Positions 8,414 through 17,723 are shown, counted from the first letter of the stretch. The stretch is 64,000 nt of DNA from Sporosarcina sp. PTS2304 (GCF_003351785.1 NZ_CP031230.1:1240001-1304000), one strand, 5' to 3'. A program made the numbers and translations. The notes: generated from the sequence alone by a model not told the origin.

Positions 8414-10081
8414 CTATTCAATCAAGGCGATTCGCAACACTTCTTCAGTAGTTGTAATACCCTGTTTCACTTTCTCCAACCCATCGTCTATAAGGAAAAT
8501 CGTTTTACTTCTCTCCGCAATTTCTCGCAGTACAGTAGGTGCCGCGTCTCTGTTGATCGCATCTCGCATTTCTGCATTAATGACGAGCACTTCATGAATC
8601 GCGATACGCCCACGATACCCCGTCATATTACATGCTGCGCAGCCCGATCCACGGTGAATTTCATCGACCGTCATTCCACGCTTGGTAAAAATAGCTTGTT
8701 CCCGTTCTGTTGCCGGCTGTCTCGTTCCACAGTCTCGACACACTCTTCTAATGAGTCGTTGCGCTACAATCGCATTCAATGAAGCTGTTAATAAGAACGG
8801 TTCTACGCCCATGTCAAGCAATCGGGAGATCGATGCGACAGAGTCATTCGTGTGGATTGTACTCAATACTAAGTGACCCGTTAACGAAGCTCGAATCGCA
8901 ATTTCCACCGTTTCTTTATCTCGAATTTCTCCTACCATCACGACATCAGGGTCTTGTCGTAAAATCGATCGTAATCCAGCGGCGAATGTCAATCCTACGT
9001 TGGAATTCACTTGAATCTGATTGATCCCTTCCAATTGATATTCCACCGGATCTTCAATCGTAATGATATTGACATCTTCACTATTCAAACGATTCAGTGC
9101 CGCATATAAAGTAGAAGATTTCCCTGAACCTGTTGGACCTGAGATTAAAATAATGCCATTCGGCTTTTCAATTTCTGATAAAAAACGTTCTAAATTTGTT
9201 GTACCAAAACCAAGCTTGGACAAATCATTTAATGAACTGCTCAAGTCTAAAATACGCATAACAATTTTCTCACCAAAGACAGTAGGCAATGTCGATAACC
9301 GCAAGTCAATCGGTCGGAAATCAATCGTTACTTTAATACGGCCATCTTGCGGAATACGAGATTCGGTAATATTCAAATTCCCCATGATTTTAATACGTGC
9401 GAGAAGCATTGCCTGCATATGCTTCGGTAACACACGCTCCGTCTGCAACTTCCCGTCAATTCGGAAACGGATGACGACTTGGTGTTCTTGCGGGTCAATA
9501 TGAATATCACTCGCCTTCATCGTTACAGCGCTTGATATGATTTGATTGACTAGACGGACGATAGGTGAATCCTGATCTACTAAATCTTCTTGCTGTTGCA
9601 ACTGTTCTTCTGTCGTCTCCGGTTCCTCGAACAACACATCATCAAATAACTCATCATCATAATATCTAGTGATCGTTCGCGTAATATCATCTTTTGACGC
9701 GATAGCCGTTTCAATATGAAAACCAGTCGATAACCGCAAATCTTCTATTGTGTTGTAATCCATTGGGTCCGCCATCGCTACGAATAATTTATCGCCGTCT
9801 TTCTTTAATGGCACGATCATCTTCTGTTTAGCTAATCCTTTTGGGACAATATTGAATAATTTCGGGTCAAACGGGTATCTGAATAAATTGACGTGCGGAA
9901 TTCCGAGTTGGAACTCCAATACTTCAATTAGCTGTTGCTCTGTAATATATCCACGTTGCAATAACGCATCGCCTAATCGCTGATCTCGTGGCTTGTCTTG
10001 TAACGTGCTCATCAATTGTTCGTCTGTCAATAAACCGGACTCTATAAGTAAATCACCGAGACGTTTTCTAGTGACTGCCAT
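8414..10081 (-). CDS. pilB: PilB, pilus extension ATPase (GspE/PilB family)
   Basis: 555 aa. Two N-terminal MshEN-like lobes (about 1-145) precede the GspE core. Walker A GPTGSGKSS lies at about 315-323, Walker B/His boxes follow (EDPVEYQLEGINQIQVN, GHLVLSTIHTND), and a zinc site is formed by CRDC and CAAC. The ATG at 10079-10081 has GGAGG at 6 nt; the ATG at 10085-10087 touches the Shine-Dalgarno and is unlikely. MshEN lobes in related ATPases often bind cyclic di-GMP; here that is inference only. pilT follows after 11 bp. Confidence 0.95.
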   Translation of the reverse strand: MAVTRKRLGDLLIESGLLTDEQLMSTLQDKPRDQRLGDALLQRGYITEQQLIEVLEFQLGIPHVNLFRYPFDPKLFNIVPKGLAKQKMIVPLKKDGDKLFVAMADPMDYNTIEDLRLSTGFHIETAIASKDDITRTITRYYDDELFDDVLFEEPETTEEQLQQQEDLVDQDSPIVRLVNQIISSAVTMKASDIHIDPQEHQVVIRFRIDGKLQTERVLPKHMQAMLLARIKIMGNLNITESRIPQDGRIKVTIDFRPIDLRLSTLPTVFGEKIVMRILDLSSSLNDLSKLGFGTTNLERFLSEIEKPNGIILISGPTGSGKSSTLYAALNRLNSEDVNIITIEDPVEYQLEGINQIQVNSNVGLTFAAGLRSILRQDPDVVMVGEIRDKETVEIAIRASLTGHLVLSTIHTNDSVASISRLLDMGVEPFLLTASLNAIVAQRLIRRVCRDCGTRQPATEREQAIFTKRGMTVDEIHRGSGCAACNMTGYRGRIAIHEVLVINAEMRDAINRDAAPTVLREIAERSKTIFLIDDGLEKVKQGITTTEEVLRIALIE

Positions 10082-10093
10082 GTACATCCTCCT

Positions 10094-11608
10094 TTACGAT
10101 GCAAGTGGATTGCCGTTTTTATCTACGGGGTTGCCACCTTTATCGAAATACACATCATCTTTGTTTTGATTGCCGGACGGTTTCGTGGTTCCTGTAGAAT
10201 TTCCGCCATTTGTACCCGAACTGCTTCCGTTCGTAGAATTATTTCCAGTGGAGCTTCCAGGTTTTCCTGAATTGCTGGTATTGGACGATGAACCGTTTCC
10301 ATCTGTACCCGTCGATCCAGACGATGTGCCTGACCCATTTGTAGAAGAATTCCCTTGAGATGTTCCAGAGTTAGAGTTACCACCGTCTGTAGTTGAGCCA
10401 GAATTTGTATTCGAACCAGAACCTGTATTTGAATCATCTGCCGGCGGTTCTACTGGCGGTTCTGGACGTATTAAATCACGTCGTTCTATTTTTGACTTCG
10501 GTAAATAGAAGTCTACTGAAATATCTTCATAGTCTTGTAGAGAGCCATTTAACAACACGCTGCGCATAACCTTTACTTCCATCGCTTGTTTCCCTTTATC
10601 AATCCTTTTAGACTTACTAGAAGAAGCAAACGCACTATACTGCACGACTGTTTTCGGATTATACGTCCGCAAGCTCTCTACTTGGGGCTGATACGTATGC
10701 ACAAACGGCAATCCTTCTATTGAAAGAGTAATTTGAGAGTTTTTCCATTCTGCTCGTAACGTGAACATAGTTTGATTAGGGTTTGTGAATTGCAAATCCA
10801 AATCTAGCTTGCGATTCACAACCGCTTCAAAGCCAGGTTCTACACCTACTGTCAACTCATTTCCAATACTACGTTCATCAATTACCCAGTTCGTCTGTAA
10901 CGCGGACTCATACAATAGCGACGCCATAATAGATAGATCTTGATCAATAGCCACAACGGACTCTTTATCACTTACAAACTCTTGAAAAGAAAACGTAGAG
11001 TTCGGTTCAATCTCAAACTCGTTCAAATCATTGATCAATAAACGCAGCCCTTGCGATATTTCATTCGTCGCATACGAAGCAGAGGCAATTGTTTGCGCTT
11101 GATTATATATATCTGGAATTATTTGAGCTAAATATATATGTTGTGGCATAATTCCGGTACGCAATTGGGATTCTATTTGAGAAGAGATGTTCTCGATTTC
11201 CTCATCATTGAAGCTAAGCGAACTGAAATTCTGCTTGAGCACAGTGCGCAATCCTTCTCTGGAAACCGACGCCACGAGCGAATTCTCTTTTCCAGATACT
11301 GCTTGGTCTACCGTGGCGTCTACATCGAATGTTATCACTTCCGTCGGCAAATCAATGTTAAAGTCTTGAATAATCAACTGAACTGCAGTCGTCTGCTCCA
11401 ACTCCGCGAACTTGCTAGTAAGTTCCGATTTTGCCTGCTTACGGTTCTTCTTTGCTAAAGGAAATGGACCGACATACGTATGTTTATCAAAACGTTTGAA
11501 ATTCGAAAACAACCCGTCTCCCGCGTATGCTTGCTGGGTGAACACGACACCAAGCAAGAGCAACAATGCACCTAGGGAGAGACTAATTTTTTGTAGTTTT
11601 TGTTTCAT
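10094..11608 (-). CDS. Secreted VanW-domain protein of the pilus operon
   Basis: 504 aa, starting MKQKLQKISLSLGALLLLLG with a signal peptide likely cut after QQAYA. Residues about 205-290 resemble a VanW core (FSFQEFV..., then LSIMASLLYESALQ and GVEPGFEAVVNRKLDLDLQFTN). The C-terminal 110 residues are a low-complexity Ser/Gly/Asn/Thr tract ending in a more ordered VYFDKGGNPVDKNGNPLAS. VanW proteins were first noted beside vancomycin-resistance genes and have no firmly established activity. The location between the minor pilins and pilB suggests a role in letting the pilus cross or anchor in the wall. Start choice among GTG 11620, ATG 11617 and ATG 11608 is uncertain; the last gives the best signal peptide. 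Confidence 0.72.
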   Translation of the reverse strand: MKQKLQKISLSLGALLLLLGVVFTQQAYAGDGLFSNFKRFDKHTYVGPFPLAKKNRKQAKSELTSKFAELEQTTAVQLIIQDFNIDLPTEVITFDVDATVDQAVSGKENSLVASVSREGLRTVLKQNFSSLSFNDEEIENISSQIESQLRTGIMPQHIYLAQIIPDIYNQAQTIASASYATNEISQGLRLLINDLNEFEIEPNSTFSFQEFVSDKESVVAIDQDLSIMASLLYESALQTNWVIDERSIGNELTVGVEPGFEAVVNRKLDLDLQFTNPNQTMFTLRAEWKNSQITLSIEGLPFVHTYQPQVESLRTYNPKTVVQYSAFASSSKSKRIDKGKQAMEVKVMRSVLLNGSLQDYEDISVDFYLPKSKIERRDLIRPEPPVEPPADDSNTGSGSNTNSGSTTDGGNSNSGTSQGNSSTNGSGTSSGSTGTDGNGSSSNTSNSGKPGSSTGNNSTNGSSSGTNGGNSTGTTKPSGNQNKDDVYFDKGGNPVDKNGNPLAS

Positions 11609-11642
11609 TATTCGCATCACTCTTTCTAATTCAATTCGTAAA

Positions 11643-13421
11643 TTAGTAAATTACTTTGTCAAGGACAGGTAATTGCCAATCTACAGCGTGGGGTTCATTT
11701 GGTTCCGTAGTCCCTTGAGAACCTTGCCCTTTGCTTACCCCACATTTCGCAGTAAAATCTTCTTTTGAAAGTTTAACAAATCGATCATTTAAACTCGCAT
11801 TATGATTAGACGTACCAGAATAGTATATTTTACTATTACTATCGATCGTCAAACCATTCGTAGTAAAATTCCCAACACAAATTTCAGAGTTATTGATGGT
11901 CATATGATTAGTCGTTGTTATATAGTCTGCACTCATAATAGAACCGTTCAAAGTGAATGGAGTTGTAATAGTAATGCCTTTCGCGTTGACTAAACTATTG
12001 TTTAAAGTACCGCCATTAGTTAACTTCAAAACTTTTTCTACATTTAAATTTGTTTTTGACAATGTTAATGGACCATTTACTAAAAAGCCTCCAAGGACAT
12101 TCATATTTACTTGGTCTAATTTAGAGTGGTTAGTAGTAGTGACATCACCCTTAACGAAAATATCGGAATTTTCCGCATCAAGAGGTTTGGAAGTATGCAT
12201 AAAGTTACCATCAATACTTATTACAGAACCCTTAATAGTAGAACCATTATGTGTATCAGCATTTCCAAAAATCTTTACATTAGATCCTTCAACATAGAAA
12301 AGACCCCCACCCGTATCTAGTTTTCCAGCTACTTCTAAAGTAGAATTTTTGAAACTCGCTCCGCCTGAATGGTAGTTAGTAATGACTTTCAAATCTGTTT
12401 TATTAAAATTCACCTGACCACTAACATCATAACTATTAGTGCGTATAATTGAATTTTCAATTTCCGAAGATCCACTATACCCTTTCCCAATCTTCCCTGC
12501 TACAATCAGTTCTATACCATTTAATTTTAATGTTGCTGGTGTGAAATCATTATTTATATTTACTAAAGACTTTTCTATAAATACAGTACCCCACGAATTT
12601 ACTATACCATCTAAAAATACATGAGAATTTGTTATGCTGTAACTCGCTTCATCAATACTAGAATTATTACATTTTTGAGCATCTATTTTCTTGTTTACAG
12701 GTGTACATTTTGGTTTCGGCTTCCCCATGTCTATAGCATTTTGCGGAATTGCAACTGGCTTTGGCTCTTTTAACGTTGGCATGACTACAATGCTCGTTTT
12801 AGGTGGTTCAGAAGTATTTGTGTCAGAATTTGAAGTATCGCTTGCAACTTTAATTTCCGGGAATATATATGTGTATTCAAATGTAAGTGTATCCTTTTTC
12901 TCTTGACCTTTGAAGCTCGAAGGCAGTTCACCTTCTACTTCCCCTCTTACAGTAACGAATATATTTCCTTTATCATCTACAATATCATAACCAGGCAAAA
13001 TCTTTGCATCTACTAGTTTGTGTCTATATTGGTGATTACCTAACTCTATGGCCTCTTCTTCTAACAACAAGTCTTTACGGTGAACCAACTCAATTAAAAA
13101 TTCTCTTACAATCGCTTTTTGAATTTCAGGATAATCAATAGTGTCTCCGCCAGCTACTTGCTTGTCTAACTCTTTTTGTTCTAATCTTCTGAATTCCACA
13201 TCTAATTTGTCTTTATCATATATTTCTTTCAAATACCAAGTATAATAATCCACACCCGCCTCTGCAGCAACGACTACTAAATTATTTTCATCAACAGTCG
13301 TTTCTTGCACACGATTGCCAAGCGCCCCCCGCATAAAGACAGCTGTGATCGCTGTAATAAATACTATAGCAAATAACACGATGATTAAAGCGAAACCTTT
13401 TTCGTTCTTTATATAGTTCAT
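11643..13421 (-). CDS. Large PilX/GspK-like pseudopilin with beta-rich C-terminal domain (minus module)
   Basis: 592 aa. The N-terminus MNYIKNEKG|FALIIVLFAIVFITAI is a prepilin-like signal lacking Glu5, as is usual for PilX-type subunits. After a helical segment and a Pro/Ser/Thr-rich hinge (about 190-240), residues about 260-570 consist of short repeating strands of the type 'N-S-x-I-x-V/I-x-G' (for example SVISIDGNFMHTS, SDIFVKGDVTTTN), suggesting a right-handed beta-solenoid. Cysteines occur around the hinge (KCTPVNKK, QKCNNSS) and near the C-terminus. ATG 13421 has AAGGGAG at 8 nt. It starts within the end of the preceding pseudopilin gene. Likely a pilus-tip or adhesin subunit. Confidence 0.75.
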   Translation of the reverse strand: MNYIKNEKGFALIIVLFAIVFITAITAVFMRGALGNRVQETTVDENNLVVVAAEAGVDYYTWYLKEIYDKDKLDVEFRRLEQKELDKQVAGGDTIDYPEIQKAIVREFLIELVHRKDLLLEEEAIELGNHQYRHKLVDAKILPGYDIVDDKGNIFVTVRGEVEGELPSSFKGQEKKDTLTFEYTYIFPEIKVASDTSNSDTNTSEPPKTSIVVMPTLKEPKPVAIPQNAIDMGKPKPKCTPVNKKIDAQKCNNSSIDEASYSITNSHVFLDGIVNSWGTVFIEKSLVNINNDFTPATLKLNGIELIVAGKIGKGYSGSSEIENSIIRTNSYDVSGQVNFNKTDLKVITNYHSGGASFKNSTLEVAGKLDTGGGLFYVEGSNVKIFGNADTHNGSTIKGSVISIDGNFMHTSKPLDAENSDIFVKGDVTTTNHSKLDQVNMNVLGGFLVNGPLTLSKTNLNVEKVLKLTNGGTLNNSLVNAKGITITTPFTLNGSIMSADYITTTNHMTINNSEICVGNFTTNGLTIDSNSKIYYSGTSNHNASLNDRFVKLSKEDFTAKCGVSKGQGSQGTTEPNEPHAVDWQLPVLDKVIY

Positions 13422-13425
13422 CACG

Positions 13426-13920
13426 TCAGCTCCCTTCTTCACTTACTCCTGCTTTATCTTCCTCTTTAATTTTGAAACGAGAAATAGTAGTGGAAACTTT
13501 AACTTCTCTATTACTATTTGAAGGGTCAACTACAGCAAAATTTTCCAACACCAAATCACCGCCTGCTTTTGTCGGCTCTATTGGATTTTCTTCACTTCTC
13601 CAGCTGCTTTCATACGTAAATCGGTCACTGATCACACCATTATATTCGTTCATAGGTGCACCCGTATCGTCTACACATGCCGATACTTCTACTATATTTG
13701 CAGTTATTGTTAAGCTGTATTTTTCGCAGTTTCGATGAATCTGTTGTAGCTCTGAAATAATATAATTCGCTTCTTGTTGCAATCGTAAAGTGGAAGTTTC
13801 CCCTATATTAAATTTCGTTGCTATTGAAATCGTTGTCCAAATGATTCCTGATACGAAAGTGACAAGAAGGAGAGTTGCAAGCAGTTCGACTACTGTCATA
13901 CCTTTTTCATTTCTTAACAT
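13426..13920 (-). CDS. PilJ/PilW-like minor pseudopilin (minus module)
   Basis: 164 aa, MLRNEKG|MTVVELLATLLLVTFVSGI: short leader, Gly-1, Met+1 and Glu5-type helix. The globular part has two cysteines (NCEKYS and SACVDD) and an acidic C-terminus. The gene lies 12 bp below the PilV-like gene and its 3' end is 4 bp from the start of the large PilX-like gene. The PilV-PilJ-PilX order is that of minor-pilin modules that prime pilus assembly. Confidence 0.78.
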   Translation of the reverse strand: MLRNEKGMTVVELLATLLLVTFVSGIIWTTISIATKFNIGETSTLRLQQEANYIISELQQIHRNCEKYSLTITANIVEVSACVDDTGAPMNEYNGVISDRFTYESSWRSEENPIEPTKAGGDLVLENFAVVDPSNSNREVKVSTTISRFKIKEEDKAGVSEEGS

Positions 13921-13932
13921 ATGATCCCTCCT

Positions 13933-14370
13933 TCACTTCAGTTCTAAATAACCAAATGTTTCACTTATTATATTCTCATTTTTTTTAATTTTAATATGAA
14001 TTTTATATAACTCTTCTTGGCGTACGGCAGGATCACTACCTACACCGCTACATGTTTCGTTACCTACGTTATAGCAATCTATTTCTACAATCACTCCACT
14101 TGGTTTCGAATACGTATACGTTTCAAAATCTCCCGGACCTGTGCTTGATTTTGATTTATTTTCTGCTTTTAAATTATCACTAGTATCGTCTTTTAATTCC
14201 ACTAGCTCTGTCTTTGCTATATTCATAGTTTGTAACTTCGTTTCTGTCCGTTCATTCACACTGATCATCTGAGGGAAGATTGTCATGAAACTTATAAACA
14301 CTATGCCTAAGATAAACAAAGCTGCCAAAACCTCAACAAGCGACATTCCTTCTTCACTTCTCCCTACCAT
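13933..14370 (-). CDS. PilV-like minor pseudopilin (minus module)
   Basis: 145 aa, MVGRSEEG|MSLVEVLAALFILGIVFISF, a classical minor-pilin N-terminus with Glu5. A pair of cysteines (DCYN, ETCSG) may form a disulfide. It opens a seven-or-more-gene run (pseudopilins, VanW protein, pilB, pilT, pilC). Shine-Dalgarno AAGGAGAGG precedes the ATG. The N-terminal motif (EEG..LVEVLAALFI) is very close to that of the first gene of the divergent module at 15003, so the two modules look like paralogues. Confidence 0.8.
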   Translation of the reverse strand: MVGRSEEGMSLVEVLAALFILGIVFISFMTIFPQMISVNERTETKLQTMNIAKTELVELKDDTSDNLKAENKSKSSTGPGDFETYTYSKPSGVIVEIDCYNVGNETCSGVGSDPAVRQEELYKIHIKIKKNENIISETFGYLELK

Positions 14371-15002
14371 AACACCCTCTCCTTACCTATTTCTTACTCT
14401 CGTTATATTTTACTAGTCCATATCAAACTTAATACCTTCTATTAAAAATAACACTATATAATTCATTCTTCGTTAAGGCTATTGTCTCATTAAAAGCCGC
14501 TGTAAGTAAAGTTTATTAAGATAAAATTTAAGTTTTCTATAAAGAAAAAATATAGTCTGACAGGAATTATCTTTTACAAATATAAGTCTGTTTTTTGTGT
14601 GAAAATAAGATCAGTTAAATGCCAAAAGTATATAGCAGTAAAATAACATAGTGGTTTTCTCTTACTTATTTTTTGGTTTTGTTATTTACACATGGGCGAC
14701 ACTTTATTATTTTGTCAAAATAATATAAGTTCTATTCATTTAATTCTAACTTTCTTCATTTAATTGAAAAATCAACATTCCTCTTCATCATTTTTAGGTA
14801 TAAAGTTTTACTTGTTTAAATTTTTTTATTTATTAAATTTATTATAACCTACTAAATCACTAAAATATACAAATTAAATTCATATTCCTATGTGTAAAGT
14901 TTCAATTATTTCGCTATATTATGTTACTATGTTTATAGATACTAGATAAATAGGTATATTAGTATAAAAGAGGTACACGGTATGTAACGAGGAGTGGTGG
15001 AA
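14371..15002. promoter_or_regulatory. A+T-rich divergent regulatory region between the two minor-pilin modules
   Basis: About 630 bp with no plausible gene on either strand and a marked excess of A and T compared with flanking genes. It must contain the promoters for both pilin transcription units. A 9-1-9 palindrome, ATTATTTTG-T-CAAAATAAT, lies at 14706-14724. I cannot assign -35/-10 pairs with confidence. Its length and composition suggest binding sites for nucleoid or dedicated regulators. Confidence 0.55.
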
Positions 15003-15461
15003 ATGCGACAAGAAGAAGGCTTTACACTAGTGGAAGTAATTGCTTCATTAGTTATCATCAGTATTATATTACTAAGCTTTTTCCCTATGCTCATTACAGC
15101 TAAAAAAACCTCTGTTATGAATGTCGATAAGCTGGTGATGATTCAACTCGCAGAAGCTACTCTTGACCGCCTGCAAGTAGATCCGTTCGGTTATTTGGAA
15201 CAGGCTTCTCTTAATCCACCATATTTGCATAAGCCGACCAAAGACGGAGCCTTTACGTATACGTATATCAACTGTAAACCACAAAATTGTCGTCCACTTT
15301 ATTTACTTACGTTGAACGATAAAACGTACTATACAGAAATCACTGCTTCACAAAATGCCAGCGAGAAAAACAGTAAATTAATCAATATCGTCGTCACGAT
15401 TAAAGATGAAGCAAAGAAGAAAGTCTATTCGGTAGAAGGGTATGTGAGCGGCTATGAATAA
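15003..15461 (+). CDS. PilV-like minor pseudopilin (plus module)
   Basis: 152 aa, MRQEEG|FTLVEVIASLVIISIILLSF. ATG 15003 has GGAG at 8 nt; the GTG codons at 14994/14997 overlap that Shine-Dalgarno. A cysteine pair (NCKPQNCRP) lies mid-protein. The reading frame overlaps the next gene by 8 bp. It mirrors the PilV-like gene at 13933-14370 on the other strand in leader, length and place in its operon. Confidence 0.82.
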   Translation: MRQEEGFTLVEVIASLVIISIILLSFFPMLITAKKTSVMNVDKLVMIQLAEATLDRLQVDPFGYLEQASLNPPYLHKPTKDGAFTYTYINCKPQNCRPLYLLTLNDKTYYTEITASQNASEKNSKLINIVVTIKDEAKKKVYSVEGYVSGYE

Positions 15462-15960
15462 TATACGCAACCAACGTGGACTAACGCTAGTCGAACTTCT
15501 TGCGACATTGGCATTAATCGGCGTCATTACTACATTCGCCTTTTCTATTTTGATGAACGGCATCCGCGCATCGAATAATATTCAAATTGAAACAAGTTTG
15601 CGTAACGAAGCAGACGTTATAATGAGTTCGTTCATCCGCACAGTTTATACGATGAAAGAATCGGAAATTAGCGAACTGCGCTTTCCTGCTAAAAATACAG
15701 AAAACTATTACATTCAAACTAATACAGGGGAAAAAACCGGTTTTATTAAAAACGAAGTGTGGATCGCCAACAAAAAACAGCTACTTTTCGATCCTGATAT
15801 TAGCGTGCTTCCTTCTGAAATCAGCCAACCAGAACCGGGTCAGTATGAAATCGTTCTTCGTTTAAAAATGGCTGGTGATCGTCCGAAAGAAATGACTTTC
15901 GTCAATGTCGTGCGGACGATCGATGATTTGAAAACGAAGAAAGGAGATGATGATGAATGA
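15454..15960 (+). CDS. PilJ/PilW-like minor pseudopilin (plus module)
   Basis: 168 aa, MNNIRNQRG|LTLVELLATLALIGVITTF. The LVELLATL core is shared with the paralogue at 13426-13920 (VVELLATL). No cysteines are present in the globular part, unlike that paralogue. The C-terminus is Lys/Asp-rich. The gene overlaps its upstream neighbour and shares an ATGA overlap (15957-15960) with the PilX-like gene downstream, so all three plus-strand genes are translationally coupled. Confidence 0.82.
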   Translation: MNNIRNQRGLTLVELLATLALIGVITTFAFSILMNGIRASNNIQIETSLRNEADVIMSSFIRTVYTMKESEISELRFPAKNTENYYIQTNTGEKTGFIKNEVWIANKKQLLFDPDISVLPSEISQPEPGQYEIVLRLKMAGDRPKEMTFVNVVRTIDDLKTKKGDDDE

Positions 15961-17720
15961 GCCATCTACGCAATGAACGTGGCTACGCACTCCTTTTGAC
16001 GATTATGATTCTCATCCTTTTCAGTATCCTAGGATTGACGATGCTCGGCTTATCTGCAGAAGGGATTAAACGAAATGAATACCGTGCAGATGATACGCAG
16101 GCGGTAGCCCAAGCGGAGAAAGGGATGGAGCGGATCATCGCAGACATCAATGCCGAATTGACGCAAAGTCTCGGCAATAACGGTTTATCTGCCGATCAAT
16201 TTAAACATGTTTTGACGAGTACATTAAACCGCTATCGCTGTACGAACACACACATCAAATCCAGTACAGCAAACGGTGCATATGATGTGTGTATCGATAA
16301 AGAGCCGATTCCGATAACGGCTGAAGACGGTACACTAAACGAACTACGGAAAATCGTCAGCTTTGCAAGTGTAGGAACAGTCGATACGAAAAAGAAGCAA
16401 TTGAACAAAACCGTCGAAATGGGTGCAGAAGCTTTTCCTGAAACGATGAAATATGCGGTTGGCACAAATATTTCTTCAGCTAATCCGCAAAATGGTGAAG
16501 GAAATTTATATTTGCATGGGGGTTCTGAAATTATCGGAGACATAAAAGTAGATGGCAATTTACTTGTGAAAGATAGCGGTGTTGCGGGATATTCATGGGT
16601 TCCGAGCGTTTTGCCGCGAGCCCTTCCTCTGCCTGGTGCTAAATCATCCAAATTAGTATTGGGAAAAAATATGTATTCTATCAATATACAGACGCTGAGT
16701 CAGAGTATTTACACGACTCATATTAATCGCAATCTTTTTCCCGCCAATCAGTATATACAGAGAACGGACGTTGCGTCTCTTTTTGGAGCGAATACAGCCC
16801 CACGAATCGTCGTAAGAGAACAGCTGTCTCCTAATATCGGGATTACAACGCAGAAGTCGAATTATTATTATGATTATGCCTCCCCTTCTGTTATAAATGT
16901 TTACAATAATACACCAGGCTTTAGTAGTTCCACGTTTTCCGGATATAGAAATACAGGTCAGGTCGTGCCCACTGGAACCAAATCATATAAATGTGGGAAA
17001 AATACTTGTTATGAAGATACACACTACGGCTCTTTTACTTTAAAAAACACAAATTATTTTGGAAAACTTGCATCCAATGGAAATGTTAAAATTACTAGCG
17101 GCGATCATACGTTTAAAGACGGCTTTTATATAGGCGGATCTGTTGATATTGGATTATTTGGCAGCAATCGTGAAGCGGAATATAATCCAAAAGATAAAAT
17201 TACGCTGGACGGTCCGATTTATGTTGATGGAGATTTAACGATGCGGAATGCTGAATTGAAAGGAAACACATTAATCTACGTCAACGGCAATGTTAGTATT
17301 CGTTTTTCTTCACTTGAAGGCAAAAATTTAGGCGGTGGGAAAACTGGAACGGTCATTATTTTTGCGACGGGAGATATTTCGATGTCTAACATTTCCGCTA
17401 ATAGTGATACTCCTAGTTTGATTAAAGGATTCTTCTACAGCCAAGGGAATATCGAGATGTATGGAACTGGTTCTAATATGAAAATTGAAGGCGGTGTATC
17501 GGCAAAACGGATTGTTTTTAACGCCATCCGCGGAAGAGCCTTTACAAACGGAACATATGAGTCTGTTGCCAATCAGCACAACAAACCTTCAAGACTCCAA
17601 GTCACTTACGACACAGAGATCATCGAGAACTTCCTGAAGCTGAGCAAGCCTGAGCCGATCATTACAAAAATAGACCCCGCTGTTGAAAGAGAACGGGAGA
17701 TATCCAACGTCAAAAAATAA
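15957..17720 (+). CDS. Large PilX-like pseudopilin with beta-rich C-terminal domain (plus module)
   Basis: 587 aa. MSHLRNERG|YALLLTIMILILFSILGLTM is a PilX-type N-terminus, with Tyr+1 and no Glu5. A helical stretch with DDTQAVAQAEKGMERI is typical of PilX. Residues about 180-560 are rich in short strands with Gly/Asn turns (for example GPIYVDGDLTMRN, NTLIYVNGNVSIRFSS, VIIFATGDISMSN). Cysteine pairs YRCTN/DVCID and KCGKNTC could form disulfides. It matches the minus-module protein at 11643 in size and design but not residue by residue. It is the last gene before a terminator. Confidence 0.78.
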   Translation: MSHLRNERGYALLLTIMILILFSILGLTMLGLSAEGIKRNEYRADDTQAVAQAEKGMERIIADINAELTQSLGNNGLSADQFKHVLTSTLNRYRCTNTHIKSSTANGAYDVCIDKEPIPITAEDGTLNELRKIVSFASVGTVDTKKKQLNKTVEMGAEAFPETMKYAVGTNISSANPQNGEGNLYLHGGSEIIGDIKVDGNLLVKDSGVAGYSWVPSVLPRALPLPGAKSSKLVLGKNMYSINIQTLSQSIYTTHINRNLFPANQYIQRTDVASLFGANTAPRIVVREQLSPNIGITTQKSNYYYDYASPSVINVYNNTPGFSSSTFSGYRNTGQVVPTGTKSYKCGKNTCYEDTHYGSFTLKNTNYFGKLASNGNVKITSGDHTFKDGFYIGGSVDIGLFGSNREAEYNPKDKITLDGPIYVDGDLTMRNAELKGNTLIYVNGNVSIRFSSLEGKNLGGGKTGTVIIFATGDISMSNISANSDTPSLIKGFFYSQGNIEMYGTGSNMKIEGGVSAKRIVFNAIRGRAFTNGTYESVANQHNKPSRLQVTYDTEIIENFLKLSKPEPIITKIDPAVEREREISNVKK

Positions 17721-17723
17721 CAG

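Noticed and set aside
10170-10358. Plus-strand ORF rich in Pro, Val, Phe and Asp
   Set aside because: Antisense reading of the Ser/Gly/Asn/Thr-rich tail of the VanW protein; low complexity on one strand produces an open frame on the other.
10123-10437. 104-codon minus-strand ORF within the VanW gene in another frame
   Set aside because: Out-of-frame reading of a low-complexity tract.
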